Positions 17,069 through 26,029 are shown, counted from the stretch's first letter. The stretch is 64,000 nucleotides of DNA from Halorubrum sp. 48-1-W (GCF_003287355.1 NZ_QMIM01000021.1:24083-88082); one strand, 5' to 3'. The notes: generated from the sequence alone by a model not told the origin. A program made the numbers and translations.

Positions 17069-17500
17069 ATGGTTCCGGCGGACGACGGCGCGAGTCCCGC
17101 GCCGATAGACCGGTCGGTGATGGAGCGGATGGGTTCCCGGTTCGCCGGAAGCCGAACGGTCGAGTCCGCGACGATCGTCGAGGAGGGCGGATTCCACCTC
17201 CGCGTCGAGCTGTCGGGAGACTACTACCCCAACGAGGTGTCCGCACGCTTCGAGATCCGCTGGTACCGCAACGACGACTTCTCCGTCCACTACCAGGAGG
17301 TGTGGCGGGACGGCGCGTGGCAGTGCCGATGGGACCGCCATCCGAACGTACACAACTCGCGGGACCACTTCCACCCGCCGCCGACTGCCGGTCGTATCGA
17401 CGCGGAGGACGGCCGGTGGCCGGACGACCATCGGGACGTGTGTCGTCTCGTTCTGGACTCCCTCGAGGAACGCGTCGAGACGCTGTGGGACCGTCGGTAG
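17069..17500 (+). CDS. TumE-like (DUF6516-type) protein, candidate toxin
   Basis: This 143-residue soluble protein starts one base after the upstream HTH gene. Its conserved core includes YYPNEVSARFEIRWYRNDDF near residue 51, YQEVWRDGAWQCRWDRHPN near 75, and HNSRDHFHPPP near 93. The last, His-rich and Arg/Asp-containing block resembles the conserved RxDxxPH..HxH signature of the TumE family, which is annotated as the toxin of TumE/TumA-type modules. The family link rests on motif recall, and toxicity is not demonstrated. Confidence 0.65.
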   Translation: MVPADDGASPAPIDRSVMERMGSRFAGSRTVESATIVEEGGFHLRVELSGDYYPNEVSARFEIRWYRNDDFSVHYQEVWRDGAWQCRWDRHPNVHNSRDHFHPPPTAGRIDAEDGRWPDDHRDVCRLVLDSLEERVETLWDRR

Positions 17501-17607
17501 CCGGAGGGCTCGGTGAACTGTGGGTCCATCGAATCGACTTTCGGTCCCTTTCCGGTCCCTTTTCCGTCACTCGTGGGCTTCCGTGGCTTCCACGAGTCGA
17601 TCGCGAA

Positions 17608-17871
17608 CTACTCCGAATCCCGGAGCAGGAGGTAGATGACGACCACCAGAAGCATCACGTCGATGCCCGCCACCACCGTCAGTGGCGTCCCGAACCCCCA
17701 CTGCCAGGCCCACTCGTTTCCCCTGGATCTGGCGTCGCGGTACAGCCATCGACCGACCGTCGCCCAGAGGACCACGAGGGCGAACAGGAGCCACAGCTCG
17801 TCCCGGGCCACGACGACGCCCGGAAGGATCTCGTCGGTCGTCACCTGCGCAGCGGAGGGCGGATCGAGCAT
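17608..17871 (-). CDS. Small two-span membrane protein
   Basis: This 87-residue hypothetical protein has two hydrophobic stretches (about residues 26-42 and 65-83) linked by WLYRDARSRGNEWAWQWGFG. A YRDARSRG segment between helices is common in small haloarchaeal membrane proteins. No function can be assigned. It stands alone, convergent with the TumE-like gene. Confidence 0.65.
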   Translation of the reverse strand: MLDPPSAAQVTTDEILPGVVVARDELWLLFALVVLWATVGRWLYRDARSRGNEWAWQWGFGTPLTVVAGIDVMLLVVVIYLLLRDSE

Positions 17872-18059
17872 TCGATCCGACGTCCGTGCGCGTGTTAATT
17901 AGTCCGTCGCTCCGGCCAGTCGTCGTCTCGAAGCGGCACTACGGAGTTGTCGACGCGGTGACGGTCTCCCGAACCCCACCTCGCGGCCTCCCGCCGACGG
18001 CGAGGTCCGGGACGGCCGCGGTTCGAGGCCGGAGCGGTCGTGTCGCTTCCCGGACCGGA

Positions 18060-18947
18060 TCACCCGCCCGCGGCGCGCTCCGTCACCGTGACTTCGCCGG
18101 AGAGCTCCTGTGCGGAGGCCGGAGCGAGCGTGATGTCCTCCGCGTCGAAGCGTCGCTTCACCGCCCGGCGGAAGTCCGATCGGAGCGTCAGGACGTCCGC
18201 GTTTGCGGGGTCTTCGATCCACAGTTCGGCCTCGACCGTGATCGCGTTCTCCCCGAGTTCGACGACGCGCACGTTCGGTGCCGGGTCGTCGAGGACCGAC
18301 TCCCGGTCCGTCGCGACCTGCCGGAGTTCCATCAGGGCCCGCTCGAGGTCCTCGTCGTAGGCGACGTACACCCGTTCCGTGACCCGGTACGTGTCGCGGC
18401 CGTAGGGCCGCGTCAGCGCGTTGGCCGTGAGGTCGGTGTTCGGGACCGAGATCGTCTCGTTGTCCGGCGTCCGGACCCGCGTCACCCGGAAGTCGACCGC
18501 CTCCACGATCCCCTCCCCGCCCGGCCACGCGATCCAGTCGCCGACGTTGAAGTCGGGATCGGCCACGAGGAAGATCCCGCTGATGAGCGACCCGAACACC
18601 TGCTGGCCCGCGATGCCGAAGACGAACGTGATGGCCGCGATGACGACCGCCGACCGGGTGAGCACGTCCCCGTAGCCGGCGGCGACCACGCCCGTCAGGG
18701 TCGCGAACCCGAGCAGGGCCACCTGGAGGTACGTCTCCACTGCGGACTCGATCGTGGGGTTGTTTCGGTTCCGCGCCCGCACGATCCGGAGCGCGGACGG
18801 AACGACGACGACCCGGCCGACGAGGTAGACGACCGCGAGCGCGCCGAGAAACCAGAACAGCTCCGAGAACACCCGATCGTACGCCGAAAACAGCTCCGTC
18901 GTTCCCCCCGGCAGTGATATCCGGCCGGTCGGTCTCTGGCCGATCAT
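18060..18947 (-). CDS. Small-conductance mechanosensitive channel (MscS family)
   Basis: This channel releases solutes under hypo-osmotic stress. The 295-residue protein starts at the ATG at 18947. A longer frame to 19217 runs through repeat DNA, and a TATA-like ctttttg lies about 25 nt before 18947. Three membrane helices occupy residues 15-130, the pore-lining part reads FGIAGQQVFGSLISGIFL, and the MscS beta domain follows (DWIAWPGGEGIVEAVDFRVT, SVPNTDLTANALTRP), then the C-terminal alpha-beta domain. The lineup is complete. Confidence 0.92.
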   Translation of the reverse strand: MIGQRPTGRISLPGGTTELFSAYDRVFSELFWFLGALAVVYLVGRVVVVPSALRIVRARNRNNPTIESAVETYLQVALLGFATLTGVVAAGYGDVLTRSAVVIAAITFVFGIAGQQVFGSLISGIFLVADPDFNVGDWIAWPGGEGIVEAVDFRVTRVRTPDNETISVPNTDLTANALTRPYGRDTYRVTERVYVAYDEDLERALMELRQVATDRESVLDDPAPNVRVVELGENAITVEAELWIEDPANADVLTLRSDFRRAVKRRFDAEDITLAPASAQELSGEVTVTERAAGG

Positions 18948-19262
18948 ACTGTCATGTGGCGGCGAACGAACAAAAAGCCCGTATCGATGGCGGGTGTGGA
19001 TCCCCGTCCCCAGGGCTCGGTTGACGTCGATTCCGTTGAAATCTGATTCTTCAGATATATTCTCACCTGAAACAGCCGGTCGATGAGAGCTACTAATGGT
19101 ACGGTTGTTTCGATCGAGATCGGCTTGATAGGAACGAGATCGTTGCTGGCGAGGTGAACACCTCCAAAGCCCCAGTCGCGAGGACTCGCGCGGCTCGTTG
19201 TGGTTCTCGTCGCTCACTGCGTTCGCTCCTGCGGTCCTTACGCCGGTCGGAACGAACTGCAG
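18948..19262. other. Intergenic region with truncated interspersed element
   Basis: The stretch between the MscS start and the serine hydrolase stop holds the MscS promoter at its left end and a fragment of the interspersed repeat family at its right end. An A/T-richer segment (gaaatctgattcttcagatatattc) lies at about 19038-19062. No coding capacity is evident. Confidence 0.7.
19138..19259 (+). repeat. Interspersed structured element, copy A (3'-truncated)
   Basis: It starts gatcgttgctggcgaggtga, then reads CCAAAGCCCCAGTCGCGAGGACTCG, followed by the TCGCTCACT-G-TTCGCTCCTGCGGTCCTTACG segment seen also in copies C and D. The 3' half present in other copies (CTGCCCCTTTGAGTCCCAC and the hairpin set) is missing. 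The serine hydrolase stop codon begins 4 bp after the element ends. Confidence 0.8.
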
Positions 19263-20663
19263 TCACTCGGTCTTGTGTAGTCGCCAGCGCTGGACGAACA
19301 GGTCAACCTCTCCCGGCTCGGTAACCTCGAACTCGACAGAGACTCGCTCGCCGGTGGCTGTGACCGCTTGGAACGTGTGGTTGTCGGGGGCAAGGCTGAT
19401 CGGCTGGAGCTGGAGTGTCCGGTCGCCCGTGTAGCCATCGAGCGTCAGCGTCAGGGCAGCACCGTCCCGTTCGACGACCGCCGACTGAATGCCTCGATAG
19501 GACTCATAGGTGCCAAGTAGGGGGTCGGCTTGTTCGTCGAGCGCAAGCTGTGGGACGACTTGCGTTGGCTCGACACCGCGGAGAAGCGCGAGCACACCAA
19601 GCATCGCTGTCGTCGGGCGGTGTTCGGAAGCAATGTTACAGCCGATCGTGACACCCACCTCAGCGTCCTCGAGAAACCCCATCGCGGCGGTGGTCGTGCC
19701 CATCATCCCGCCGTGGCTGACGAGGCGGTCCGCAAGATACGAGCGGATACCCCACCCGTACCCGTAGTGGCGTGCGGTACCGTCGAGCAGTTCTCCACGG
19801 GTCGCGTGCGGCTCGTGCATCCGAGCGATCTGCTCGGCGGCGACGAGGTCGCTCTCGCCGATCGCGCCGCCGTGCATCATCGCTGTCAGGTAGGTGGCTA
19901 GTTCCTCAACGGAACTGTACAGCCCACCTGGGGCGTACAGCGACGCATCAAAGGCGAGTTCGCCGGCAACAGTCTCGTCGTCTTTACGATAGTAGGGCAC
20001 CATCCGGTCAGCCGCAGCCTCGAAGCCCGCACGGGTGAACCCCGAGCGAGTCATCTCCAATGGCGCTAGAATTCGTTCGCGGATATAGTCCGCGTAATCA
20101 TCGCCGCTGACGATTTCGATGATCAGCCCCAACAGCGTGTAGCCGGCGTTGTAGTAGAAAAACGGGTTCTTGTTCTCGAGCCGACGTTCTGTGGTTGACC
20201 CTGCGACGTGCCGGCGGAAGTCGTCGCCTCCGCTGACGGGCACCTCGATGTCGCCGGCGCCGGTGAGCCGCCGGATCAAAACGCTGAGGCTACCGTCGCT
20301 GGGCATCCCCGACGAGTGGGTCAACAGCTCGTGGATCGTCACCGGCTCGCCGGGCACCTCGCTCAGATGTGGCAGGTAGTCGTCGATGGGGTCCTTGACA
20401 GTGAGTTCACCGGCGGCGGCCAGTTGCATAATTCCCAACGCGGCGAACGACTTCGAACAGGAGCCGATTCCGTACAGCGTCGCCGGCGTCGCTGGCGTAT
20501 TCGACGCCAGCTCACGCGCCCCGTAGCCCGTAGCGTACGCGAGGTCGTCACCATCAATGATAGCGAGACTCGCGCCCGGAATCCGGTCGTCGCTGAGCCA
20601 CTCGGTCATGAACTCGTCGATCGCCCTCGTCGTCGTGTCCGAGAGTGTCGTCTTCTCCGTCAT
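19263..20663 (-). CDS. Serine hydrolase, beta-lactamase class C / PBP-like
   Basis: The 466-residue protein has the serine beta-lactamase fold. The nucleophile motif is SCSK (Ser68, Lys71), the YNAG tyrosine motif is near residue 170 and SHGG near 320 stands for the KTG-like box. A C-terminal beta-rich domain of about 110 residues (from ADPLLGTYESY) is the extension seen in many archaeal and bacterial esterase-type members. There is no signal peptide, so the enzyme is probably cytoplasmic and likely an esterase or peptidase, not a resistance factor. Local GC and codon use are clearly lower than in the neighbours, and a truncated repeat abuts its 3' end, which suggests horizontal acquisition. 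Confidence 0.88.
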   Translation of the reverse strand: MTEKTTLSDTTTRAIDEFMTEWLSDDRIPGASLAIIDGDDLAYATGYGARELASNTPATPATLYGIGSCSKSFAALGIMQLAAAGELTVKDPIDDYLPHLSEVPGEPVTIHELLTHSSGMPSDGSLSVLIRRLTGAGDIEVPVSGGDDFRRHVAGSTTERRLENKNPFFYYNAGYTLLGLIIEIVSGDDYADYIRERILAPLEMTRSGFTRAGFEAAADRMVPYYRKDDETVAGELAFDASLYAPGGLYSSVEELATYLTAMMHGGAIGESDLVAAEQIARMHEPHATRGELLDGTARHYGYGWGIRSYLADRLVSHGGMMGTTTAAMGFLEDAEVGVTIGCNIASEHRPTTAMLGVLALLRGVEPTQVVPQLALDEQADPLLGTYESYRGIQSAVVERDGAALTLTLDGYTGDRTLQLQPISLAPDNHTFQAVTATGERVSVEFEVTEPGEVDLFVQRWRLHKTE

Positions 20664-20883
20664 ACCATGGCCTCGGGGCGCGGGTGCTTCAAACGGTGGG
20701 GAGCGCCTGTGGATCCAATCTTAAGAGCGAAAACCTACGACCTGTGTTGCCGATTCTGACGATCACTAGTGGCGACCGCTCACCGTCGCGCCGCCGCGAA
20801 TCGATAGCGTACTCACCTGTCCCGACCGGAACCGGATCCGAACCGTCGCTCGACGAGGATCACCACGGAGGCGTTCACGCCGT

Positions 20884-22188
20884 TCAGTACCGGTCTTTCC
20901 CCCACCGGTGGTCGTCGTAGGTGGCCTGCTGGTCGCTGTCGAACCGCTCCTCGAACTTCCGGCGGAGCGCCGACTTCTCCGTGGCGTCGATCCGCGCGAG
21001 CGCGTCGGCCTTCCCGACCGCAGCGGGCGGCCCCCGGGTCGTCGCCACCTCCGCGAGCACCTGCCGGGTCAGCCGGTCGCGCGTTTCCTCGTCGCGGGTG
21101 AACGCGTAGGGGGCCTCCAGCTTGTAGGTCACGTCGGTGCGCGGGTCGTACAGCACCATGAAGGTGGGTTCGTACAGTTCGGGGTCGAGCCCGCGGTCGA
21201 TCCCGAGCGCGTCGGCGTCGGCCGCCATCGTCCCGTCCGCGCCGCCGCGGCTGTGGAACCAGGTGGTGAACGTGAGGTCGTCGTCGAGGCGGGAGCGGGC
21301 CCCCCGCCCACCTCCGCTCCCGCTCCGTCCGGTGCTTCCGGCCCGTCCGGCGCTCCCGTCCTCCTCCCGCAGTTCCAGGAGCCGGGTGAAGAGCGCGGTG
21401 TCGTCGGGCCAGGGCGACTCGAACCCCTTCCGGGCCAGCGCCCGCACGACCGTCCGGCTCGAGGGGTTCTTCACGAAGCCGGCGAGGGGGACGTCGCGCT
21501 CGACGAACCGCTCGACGAGCCGGACGTACTTCTCGACGACCGCCCGCGGCTTCGCCTCCCGCGCGAGCTCGCCGAGTTCGGGGTCGCGGTCCCCCCAGGT
21601 GAACAGCTCCTTGGGGTAGATCGGGCCGTCCAGTATCAGGAGCTCCCCGACCTCGTCGGCGTGGTCGAGCGCGTGGGTGCCCTCCGCGAGGTAGAGCGCG
21701 AGCGCGTGGACGACCCCCTCGGCGTACCGGTTCACCCGCGGCGCGTGGAGCACGCGCTGGCGGGTGTGGCCCGCGTCCCGCTCCGTCCACTCGCCGTCGA
21801 AGTCGGCGGTCGAGTCGCCGGCGTGGACCGTCGCGACGATCGTCCGGTCGCGGTGGAGGTCGAGGTCGGTCGGCTCGGCTGCCATCGCCGCGTGGGCCAC
21901 GTCGACGACCAGGCCGTTCTTGAACGTCGTCGGGTTGATCGTTCCGGAGTCGAGCCCGTGTACCGTCCCGAACGGCCGCTCCGCGAGCGCCACGTCGTCG
22001 ATGGATACGCGCCGGCGCTCGTGGTCGGCGACGGGCTCGATCACGACCCGGCCGTCACGCCGGAGCCCGGTGAGCCAGTCGTCCCACACCCGCCCCGCGA
22101 GGTCCTCGTGGTCCGTCGTGTCCACGTCGCCCGCGATCCCGTACGCGAGCCGCGCGATGTTCTCGACGTGAATGGGGTCGAGGGTCAC
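20884..22188 (-). CDS. nurA: NurA-domain nuclease
   Basis: The 434-residue protein starts at GTG 22188. The NurA fold is indicated by GLDSGTINPTTFKNGLVVDV near residue 78 (first acidic metal ligand in LDSG), LLILDGPIYPKELFTWGDRD near 184, FVKNPSSRTVVRAL near 239 and a late GKADALARIDATEK segment. An insertion near residue 280 is Gly/Ser/Arg-rich. NurA acts 5' to 3' with the HerA helicase in double-strand break resection. No herA, mre11 or rad50 gene lies next to it here. Confidence in the family is good and the exact role is inferred. Confidence 0.8.
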   Translation of the reverse strand: MTLDPIHVENIARLAYGIAGDVDTTDHEDLAGRVWDDWLTGLRRDGRVVIEPVADHERRRVSIDDVALAERPFGTVHGLDSGTINPTTFKNGLVVDVAHAAMAAEPTDLDLHRDRTIVATVHAGDSTADFDGEWTERDAGHTRQRVLHAPRVNRYAEGVVHALALYLAEGTHALDHADEVGELLILDGPIYPKELFTWGDRDPELGELAREAKPRAVVEKYVRLVERFVERDVPLAGFVKNPSSRTVVRALARKGFESPWPDDTALFTRLLELREEDGSAGRAGSTGRSGSGGGRGARSRLDDDLTFTTWFHSRGGADGTMAADADALGIDRGLDPELYEPTFMVLYDPRTDVTYKLEAPYAFTRDEETRDRLTRQVLAEVATTRGPPAAVGKADALARIDATEKSALRRKFEERFDSDQQATYDDHRWGKDRY

Positions 22189-22252
22189 ACCCGTACTGTG
22201 GTTCGGCGCGAGTTAAAGGTGAGTCGGCTTCGGCGGTACGTCGATCGGGACG

Positions 22253-22597
22253 CTACCGCTCCCGAACGTCGTCGGGGGCGGACGCCTCCCCTCCCGTTTC
22301 GGCGTTTCGTTCGTCCTCGCCTTTCCGTTCGTCCTCGCCTTTCCGTTCGTCTTCACCTCCCCGTTCGTCCAAGAGCCTGTTCCTGAACCGGTCGAGCCCC
22401 AGCGTGAGAACGAAGAAGCCACCCCCGACGTACAGGAGCGACTGCGGTTCCGCGACGAGTCGACTTATCAGACCGTTCCCGTACCCGATCACGGTGCTCA
22501 GATACCCCAGTACCGACGCGGTCCACCCGAGCCCCGTGAGCCCGGTGAGCTGGTTAAGCAGGTCTTTCTCGGTGTCGTGTCTGGATTCGCTCGGCAT
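22253..22597 (-). CDS. Small membrane protein with charged repeat tail
   Basis: This 114-residue hypothetical protein has hydrophobic stretches at about residues 25-45 and 52-68, followed by a hydrophilic tail holding GEDERK units repeated three times (encoded by an 18-bp DNA repeat near 22313-22366). No family was recognised. The tail repeat probably varies between strains. Confidence 0.55.
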   Translation of the reverse strand: MPSESRHDTEKDLLNQLTGLTGLGWTASVLGYLSTVIGYGNGLISRLVAEPQSLLYVGGGFFVLTLGLDRFRNRLLDERGGEDERKGEDERKGEDERNAETGGEASAPDDVRER

Positions 22598-22782
22598 GGA
22601 ACTGTTAATACTCGCTTAACTGTGCGTATCCGACGACGGTAGATAAGTTTATTTCACAGCATCGTGACTGTATTTCTTCTGTGACTGTCTCGATCGAACC
22701 GACGTGACCTCCCTCGGATCGATCGGTGCTCGGGTGCCCCGCCCCCGGCCTCCGCCGGGAGCGAACGGGGGGACCGGAACGG

Positions 22783-23202
22783 CTACGCGTTCCCCGGCTC
22801 GTCGCCTACGACGCGTTCGAGGACGGGCAACACTCGTTTTATTTCCGCGCCGTCCTCGACGAACACCAGCGTCCGCGGCGGGCGTACCGCCTTCGGCCTG
22901 ACACGTAGCCCGGCCTCGCCGGCGGCGTCGGCGACCCGTTCCGGCGCGCGCCGGAACTCGATCCGCACGCGGTCCGGCTGGACGTACACGTCCGCGACGA
23001 CGTCGCTGTCACCCGTTTCGCCGGCGTTGTCCCCGCCGGAAACGTCGACCAGCCGGAACGCCAACGCGCCGTCGGCTGTCGGCTCCACGTCGGGGTCGGC
23101 GTCCGCCACGTCGAGGTCGCGGAGTCGCCCGCGGTCGCCGGTCACCTCGGAGGCGAACAGCTGGCCGATCCGGACCCCGTCCGTCAGTCGGTCCGCGACC
23201 AT
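22783..23202 (-). CDS. Conserved haloarchaeal protein of unknown function
   Basis: The 139-residue protein starts at the ATG that overlaps the DUF2240 stop codon (TGATG at 23202), so the two are coupled. It is beta-rich, beginning MVADRLTDGVRIGQLFASEV, with ADVYVQPDRVRIEF near residue 75 and ending in a helix (IKRVLPVLERVV). It has no membrane segment. A longer frame to 23661 runs through DUF2240 in the wrong phase and is not real. Confidence 0.7.
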   Translation of the reverse strand: MVADRLTDGVRIGQLFASEVTGDRGRLRDLDVADADPDVEPTADGALAFRLVDVSGGDNAGETGDSDVVADVYVQPDRVRIEFRRAPERVADAAGEAGLRVRPKAVRPPRTLVFVEDGAEIKRVLPVLERVVGDEPGNA

Positions 23203-23654
23203 CACTCGCCCCCCGCCAGCTCCGCTCGTACGTCCTCGACGAGGTGGTCGACGCGCGCGCCCTGCTCTTTCGCGTAGAGGACGGCGGCCGCCTCGATCGT
23301 CACCGCGAGCGCGCGCTGGCGCTCGTTGATCCCGGCGACCGCCCGCTGCTTTTCGACGCCCGCGGAGACGATCGCGTCGAGGGCGGTCTCGAAGGTGGAC
23401 TGTTCGCGCAGCACGTCCTCGTCGGGCCGAAAGTCTTCCGGGACGACGACCTCGTCGGGGTCGAAGCGCGCGACCAGCTCGCCGTCCTCCTCGTCGACGA
23501 GCCCGCGTCCCACGGCCACGTCGACGAGCCGCTTCGCCTGGTCCGGCGAGAACCACTCGCGTTCGAGCGAGAGCGCGACGACGAACTCGCCCTCGCCCAG
23601 CCGCTCCGCGGCGTGTCGCTTGAACGGGGCCGCGACGGTCGCTTCGAGGCTCAT
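23202..23654 (-). CDS. DUF2240-family protein
   Basis: This archaeal protein of unknown function has 150 residues. The pattern matches DUF2240: an N-terminal winged-helix-like half (FVVALSLEREWFSPDQAKRL, about residues 24-43) reading out to VVPEDFRPDEDVL near 72, and a helical C-terminal half (ERQRALAVTIEAAAVLYAKE). A DNA-binding role is possible from the HTH-like segment but is not established. It overlaps the next gene by one base. Confidence 0.78.
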   Translation of the reverse strand: MSLEATVAAPFKRHAAERLGEGEFVVALSLEREWFSPDQAKRLVDVAVGRGLVDEEDGELVARFDPDEVVVPEDFRPDEDVLREQSTFETALDAIVSAGVEKQRAVAGINERQRALAVTIEAAAVLYAKEQGARVDHLVEDVRAELAGGE

Positions 23655-23709
23655 GTCCCACCCGGGGCCGTCGACCGGGGTAAACGTACCGGGTCGGGAG
23701 GCTTCCCGC

Positions 23710-24411
23710 TCACCCGTCCGCCACCTCGACGAGCCGGGTCGCGGTCGCCTTCCAGGCGATCCACACGTCCGTCCCCGGTCGGATCCCGAGCCGCTCCGCG
23801 CTCCCGTCGGTGACGAGCGCCCGGACCGTCGCGTCCCCGGCGTCGACGCGGACCGCGTGGACCGTCTCGCCGCGGTCGACCGCCTCGACCCGCCCTCGAC
23901 GTCGGTTCCGCTCGCTCGTCTCGGTCGGCTCGCGGTCTGCTCCCGCCGGACGAACCGCCACGGCGTCCGCGCCGATCCGTACCTGGACGCGGTCGTCGGC
24001 TGTCAGCCCCTCGTGGAGCCCCCACACCGTCCCGATCGGCGTCTCGACCGCGGCCAGCTCTCCGTCGACCGTCGCGACCGTTCCCTCGAGGACCGTCTCC
24101 GGCACGCCGGCGGTCGCCTCGATAGCGGCCGACAGCCGGTCGTAGCGGCCGAGGACCCGGCTCCCGCGATCGGTCAGCCGGCTCCCGCCGCCGCCGCTCC
24201 CGCCCCGGTTGCGCTCCACGAGGGCGCCGAAGGCGGCCTCCAGGGCGTCGATCCGCGAGAGCGCGCGCGCTCGCGAGCGCCCCAGATCGGCGGAGGCCCG
24301 CGCGACCGATCCCGTTCGAGCTATCGCGCGGAGCAGGGCCGCGTCGCGACCGTCGAACTCGACGTCGCCCTCGACGAGCGTCGCGCGGCCCCTCCCGGTC
24401 GCGTCTCCCAT
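23710..24411 (-). CDS. ModE-like HTH regulator with TOBE domain
   Basis: The 233-residue protein has a LysR/ModE-type helix-turn-helix (DAALLRAIARTGSVARASAD, near residues 22-41) and a C-terminal TOBE oxyanion-binding half (VRALVTDGSAERLGIRPGTD, WIAWKATATRLVEV). ModE-type proteins sense molybdate or tungstate and control their uptake. Directly downstream of the Tup operon on the same strand, this is likely its regulator. ATG 24411 is chosen over GTG 24414. Confidence 0.82.
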   Translation of the reverse strand: MGDATGRGRATLVEGDVEFDGRDAALLRAIARTGSVARASADLGRSRARALSRIDALEAAFGALVERNRGGSGGGGSRLTDRGSRVLGRYDRLSAAIEATAGVPETVLEGTVATVDGELAAVETPIGTVWGLHEGLTADDRVQVRIGADAVAVRPAGADREPTETSERNRRRGRVEAVDRGETVHAVRVDAGDATVRALVTDGSAERLGIRPGTDVWIAWKATATRLVEVADG

Positions 24412-24504
24412 CACACGGGAGTACCCGCGGCCGGCGAGTTAATCCCTCCGGCGGTACGCCGAGGGAGACTCGCCGCTCGAGTCGGCGCGTCGTTTCCCGG
24501 CGGA

Positions 24505-25269
24505 TCAGTACACCAACTCGCCGTCGATGAACCGTCGAGTCCGTGGGTCCCGCGGGTTCTCGAACACCCGCTCGGTCGGGCCGATCTCCGATATTCCTCC
24601 GTCGAGAAGCACTGCGACGCGGTCCGCGACCCGCTCGGCCTGGTGCATGTCGTGGGTCGCGACGCCGACGCCGATGTTCCGGTCCCGCGCCTCGGCGATC
24701 GCGTCCTCGATGACCGCGGTGTTCCGCGGGTCCAGATCCGAGGTCGGCTCGTCGAGCAGCAGGACGTCCGGCTCGTACGCCAGCGCGCGGGCGAACGAGA
24801 CGCGCTGCGCCTCGCCGCCCGAGAGCGACGCCGCGTGCTGGCCCGTCTTCTCCGTCAGCCCGACGACCTCGAGCGCCTCCGTGACGGCCTCGTGGGTGCC
24901 GTTCGCCCCCGCGATCGCCCGCAGTTCGTCGCGGAGCCGCTCGCCCCACGACCGCCGGACGCGTAATCCGTACTCGACGTTGCGGGCGACCGGCGCGTCG
25001 AAGAGGCTCGCCTCCTGGAACACCATCCCGATCCGCCGTCGCAGGGCGAGCCGTTTCGCCTCGTCGACGCCCCACACGTCCGTGCCGTCGAAGGTCACCG
25101 TGCCCTCGTCGGGCTCGAGCGAAAGCGCGAGCATTCGGAGCAGGGTCGTCTTTCCGACGCCCGACGGCCCGATGATCGCGACCACCTCCCCGGTTCCGAC
25201 GTCGATCGCGAGGTCCTCGAACACGCGGTCGTCCCCGTACGACTGGCAGACGTCGGTCGCGCGGAGCAT
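24505..25269 (-). CDS. tupC: Tungstate ABC transporter ATP-binding protein (TupC-like)
   Basis: This 254-residue ABC ATPase powers oxyanion import. Walker A is GPSGVGKTTL near residue 35, the Q-loop is VFQEASLF near 85, the signature is LSGGEAQRVSFARAL near 149, Walker B is VLLLDEPTSDLD near 170 and the H-loop is ATHDMHQ near 205. The start codon overlaps the permease stop (TGATG), so the two are made together. Tungstate is chosen over molybdate from the operon type. Confidence 0.9.
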   Translation of the reverse strand: MLRATDVCQSYGDDRVFEDLAIDVGTGEVVAIIGPSGVGKTTLLRMLALSLEPDEGTVTFDGTDVWGVDEAKRLALRRRIGMVFQEASLFDAPVARNVEYGLRVRRSWGERLRDELRAIAGANGTHEAVTEALEVVGLTEKTGQHAASLSGGEAQRVSFARALAYEPDVLLLDEPTSDLDPRNTAVIEDAIAEARDRNIGVGVATHDMHQAERVADRVAVLLDGGISEIGPTERVFENPRDPRTRRFIDGELVY

Positions 25270-26027
25270 CAGCGCTGTACCCCCTGGTCGCCGAAGCGGA
25301 CGACCACGGCGTTGACCGCCAACACGAGTGCGACCAGGACCCCTCCGAGCACCATCGCCGTCTCGTACTGGCCCTGGCGGGCCTCGAGCTGGATCGCGGT
25401 CGTCAGCGTCCGCGTCTTCGATATCCCGTCCGAGCTCGTGATGTTGCCACCGACGATGAGCACGGAGCCGACCTCGCTGATGGCGCGGCCGAACCCCGCC
25501 AGGATCGCCGTCGCGATCCCGTAGCGCGCCTCCTTGAGCACGACCAGCGCGGCGTCGAGGCGCGTCCCGCCGAGGACGCGCGCGGCGTCGCGGACGTCGT
25601 CGCTCACGCCCGTGATGGCCGCGAGACTGATGGCGGTGATCGGCGGCGTCGCGAGCACGAACTGTGACATGATCATCGCCTCCTTGGTGAATATCAGCTC
25701 CAGCGACCCGAGCGGGCCCTGGTTGGAGACGGCGAACAACACGAGGAGTCCGACGACCACACTCGGGAACCCCATCCCCGTGTTGATCACCGACTTGACG
25801 AGTCCCTTTCCGGGGAAGTCGGTGAAGCCCAGGAAGATGGCCACCGGGACGCTGAACAGCGTGCTCAGGGTGACGGCGATGAGGCTCACGTACAGCGAGA
25901 CGTAGACGATGCTCGAGACGTACCCCTCCCTGAACGGGAGGTCGACGAGAGCCACCGCCGACTCAGTGAGGACCACCACCGGTCCGACGAGGGCTGCCGC
26001 CGGCTGGACGACCGATTCGACTGGCAC
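25269..26027 (-). CDS. tupB: Tungstate ABC transporter permease (TupB-like)
   Basis: This 252-residue permease has about six membrane helices and the EAA loop that contacts the ATPase ([20 protein letters not shown] near residue 145). VIAV-type helices follow to the C terminus ([17 protein letters not shown]). It starts at GTG 26027, two bases after the tupA stop codon. Its best-known relatives are the TupB proteins of tungstate importers. Confidence 0.9.
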   Translation of the reverse strand: MPVESVVQPAAALVGPVVVLTESAVALVDLPFREGYVSSIVYVSLYVSLIAVTLSTLFSVPVAIFLGFTDFPGKGLVKSVINTGMGFPSVVVGLLVLFAVSNQGPLGSLELIFTKEAMIMSQFVLATPPITAISLAAITGVSDDVRDAARVLGGTRLDAALVVLKEARYGIATAILAGFGRAISEVGSVLIVGGNITSSDGISKTRTLTTAIQLEARQGQYETAMVLGGVLVALVLAVNAVVVRFGDQGVQR

Positions 26028-26029
26028 GC

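Noticed and set aside
18948..19217. N-terminal extension of the MscS protein
   Set aside because: It runs through repeat-element and AT-rich intergenic DNA, and a TATA-like box lies in the right place for the start at 18947.
19263..20663. Antibiotic-resistance beta-lactamase
   Set aside because: There is no export signal and the large C-terminal beta domain matches esterase- or peptidase-type relatives. Haloarchaea lack peptidoglycan, so resistance is unlikely to be its role.
22783..23661. Single 292-residue protein
   Set aside because: The first half is DUF2240 DNA read in the wrong frame (Arg-rich). The real genes are DUF2240 and a separate 139-residue protein coupled by TGATG.
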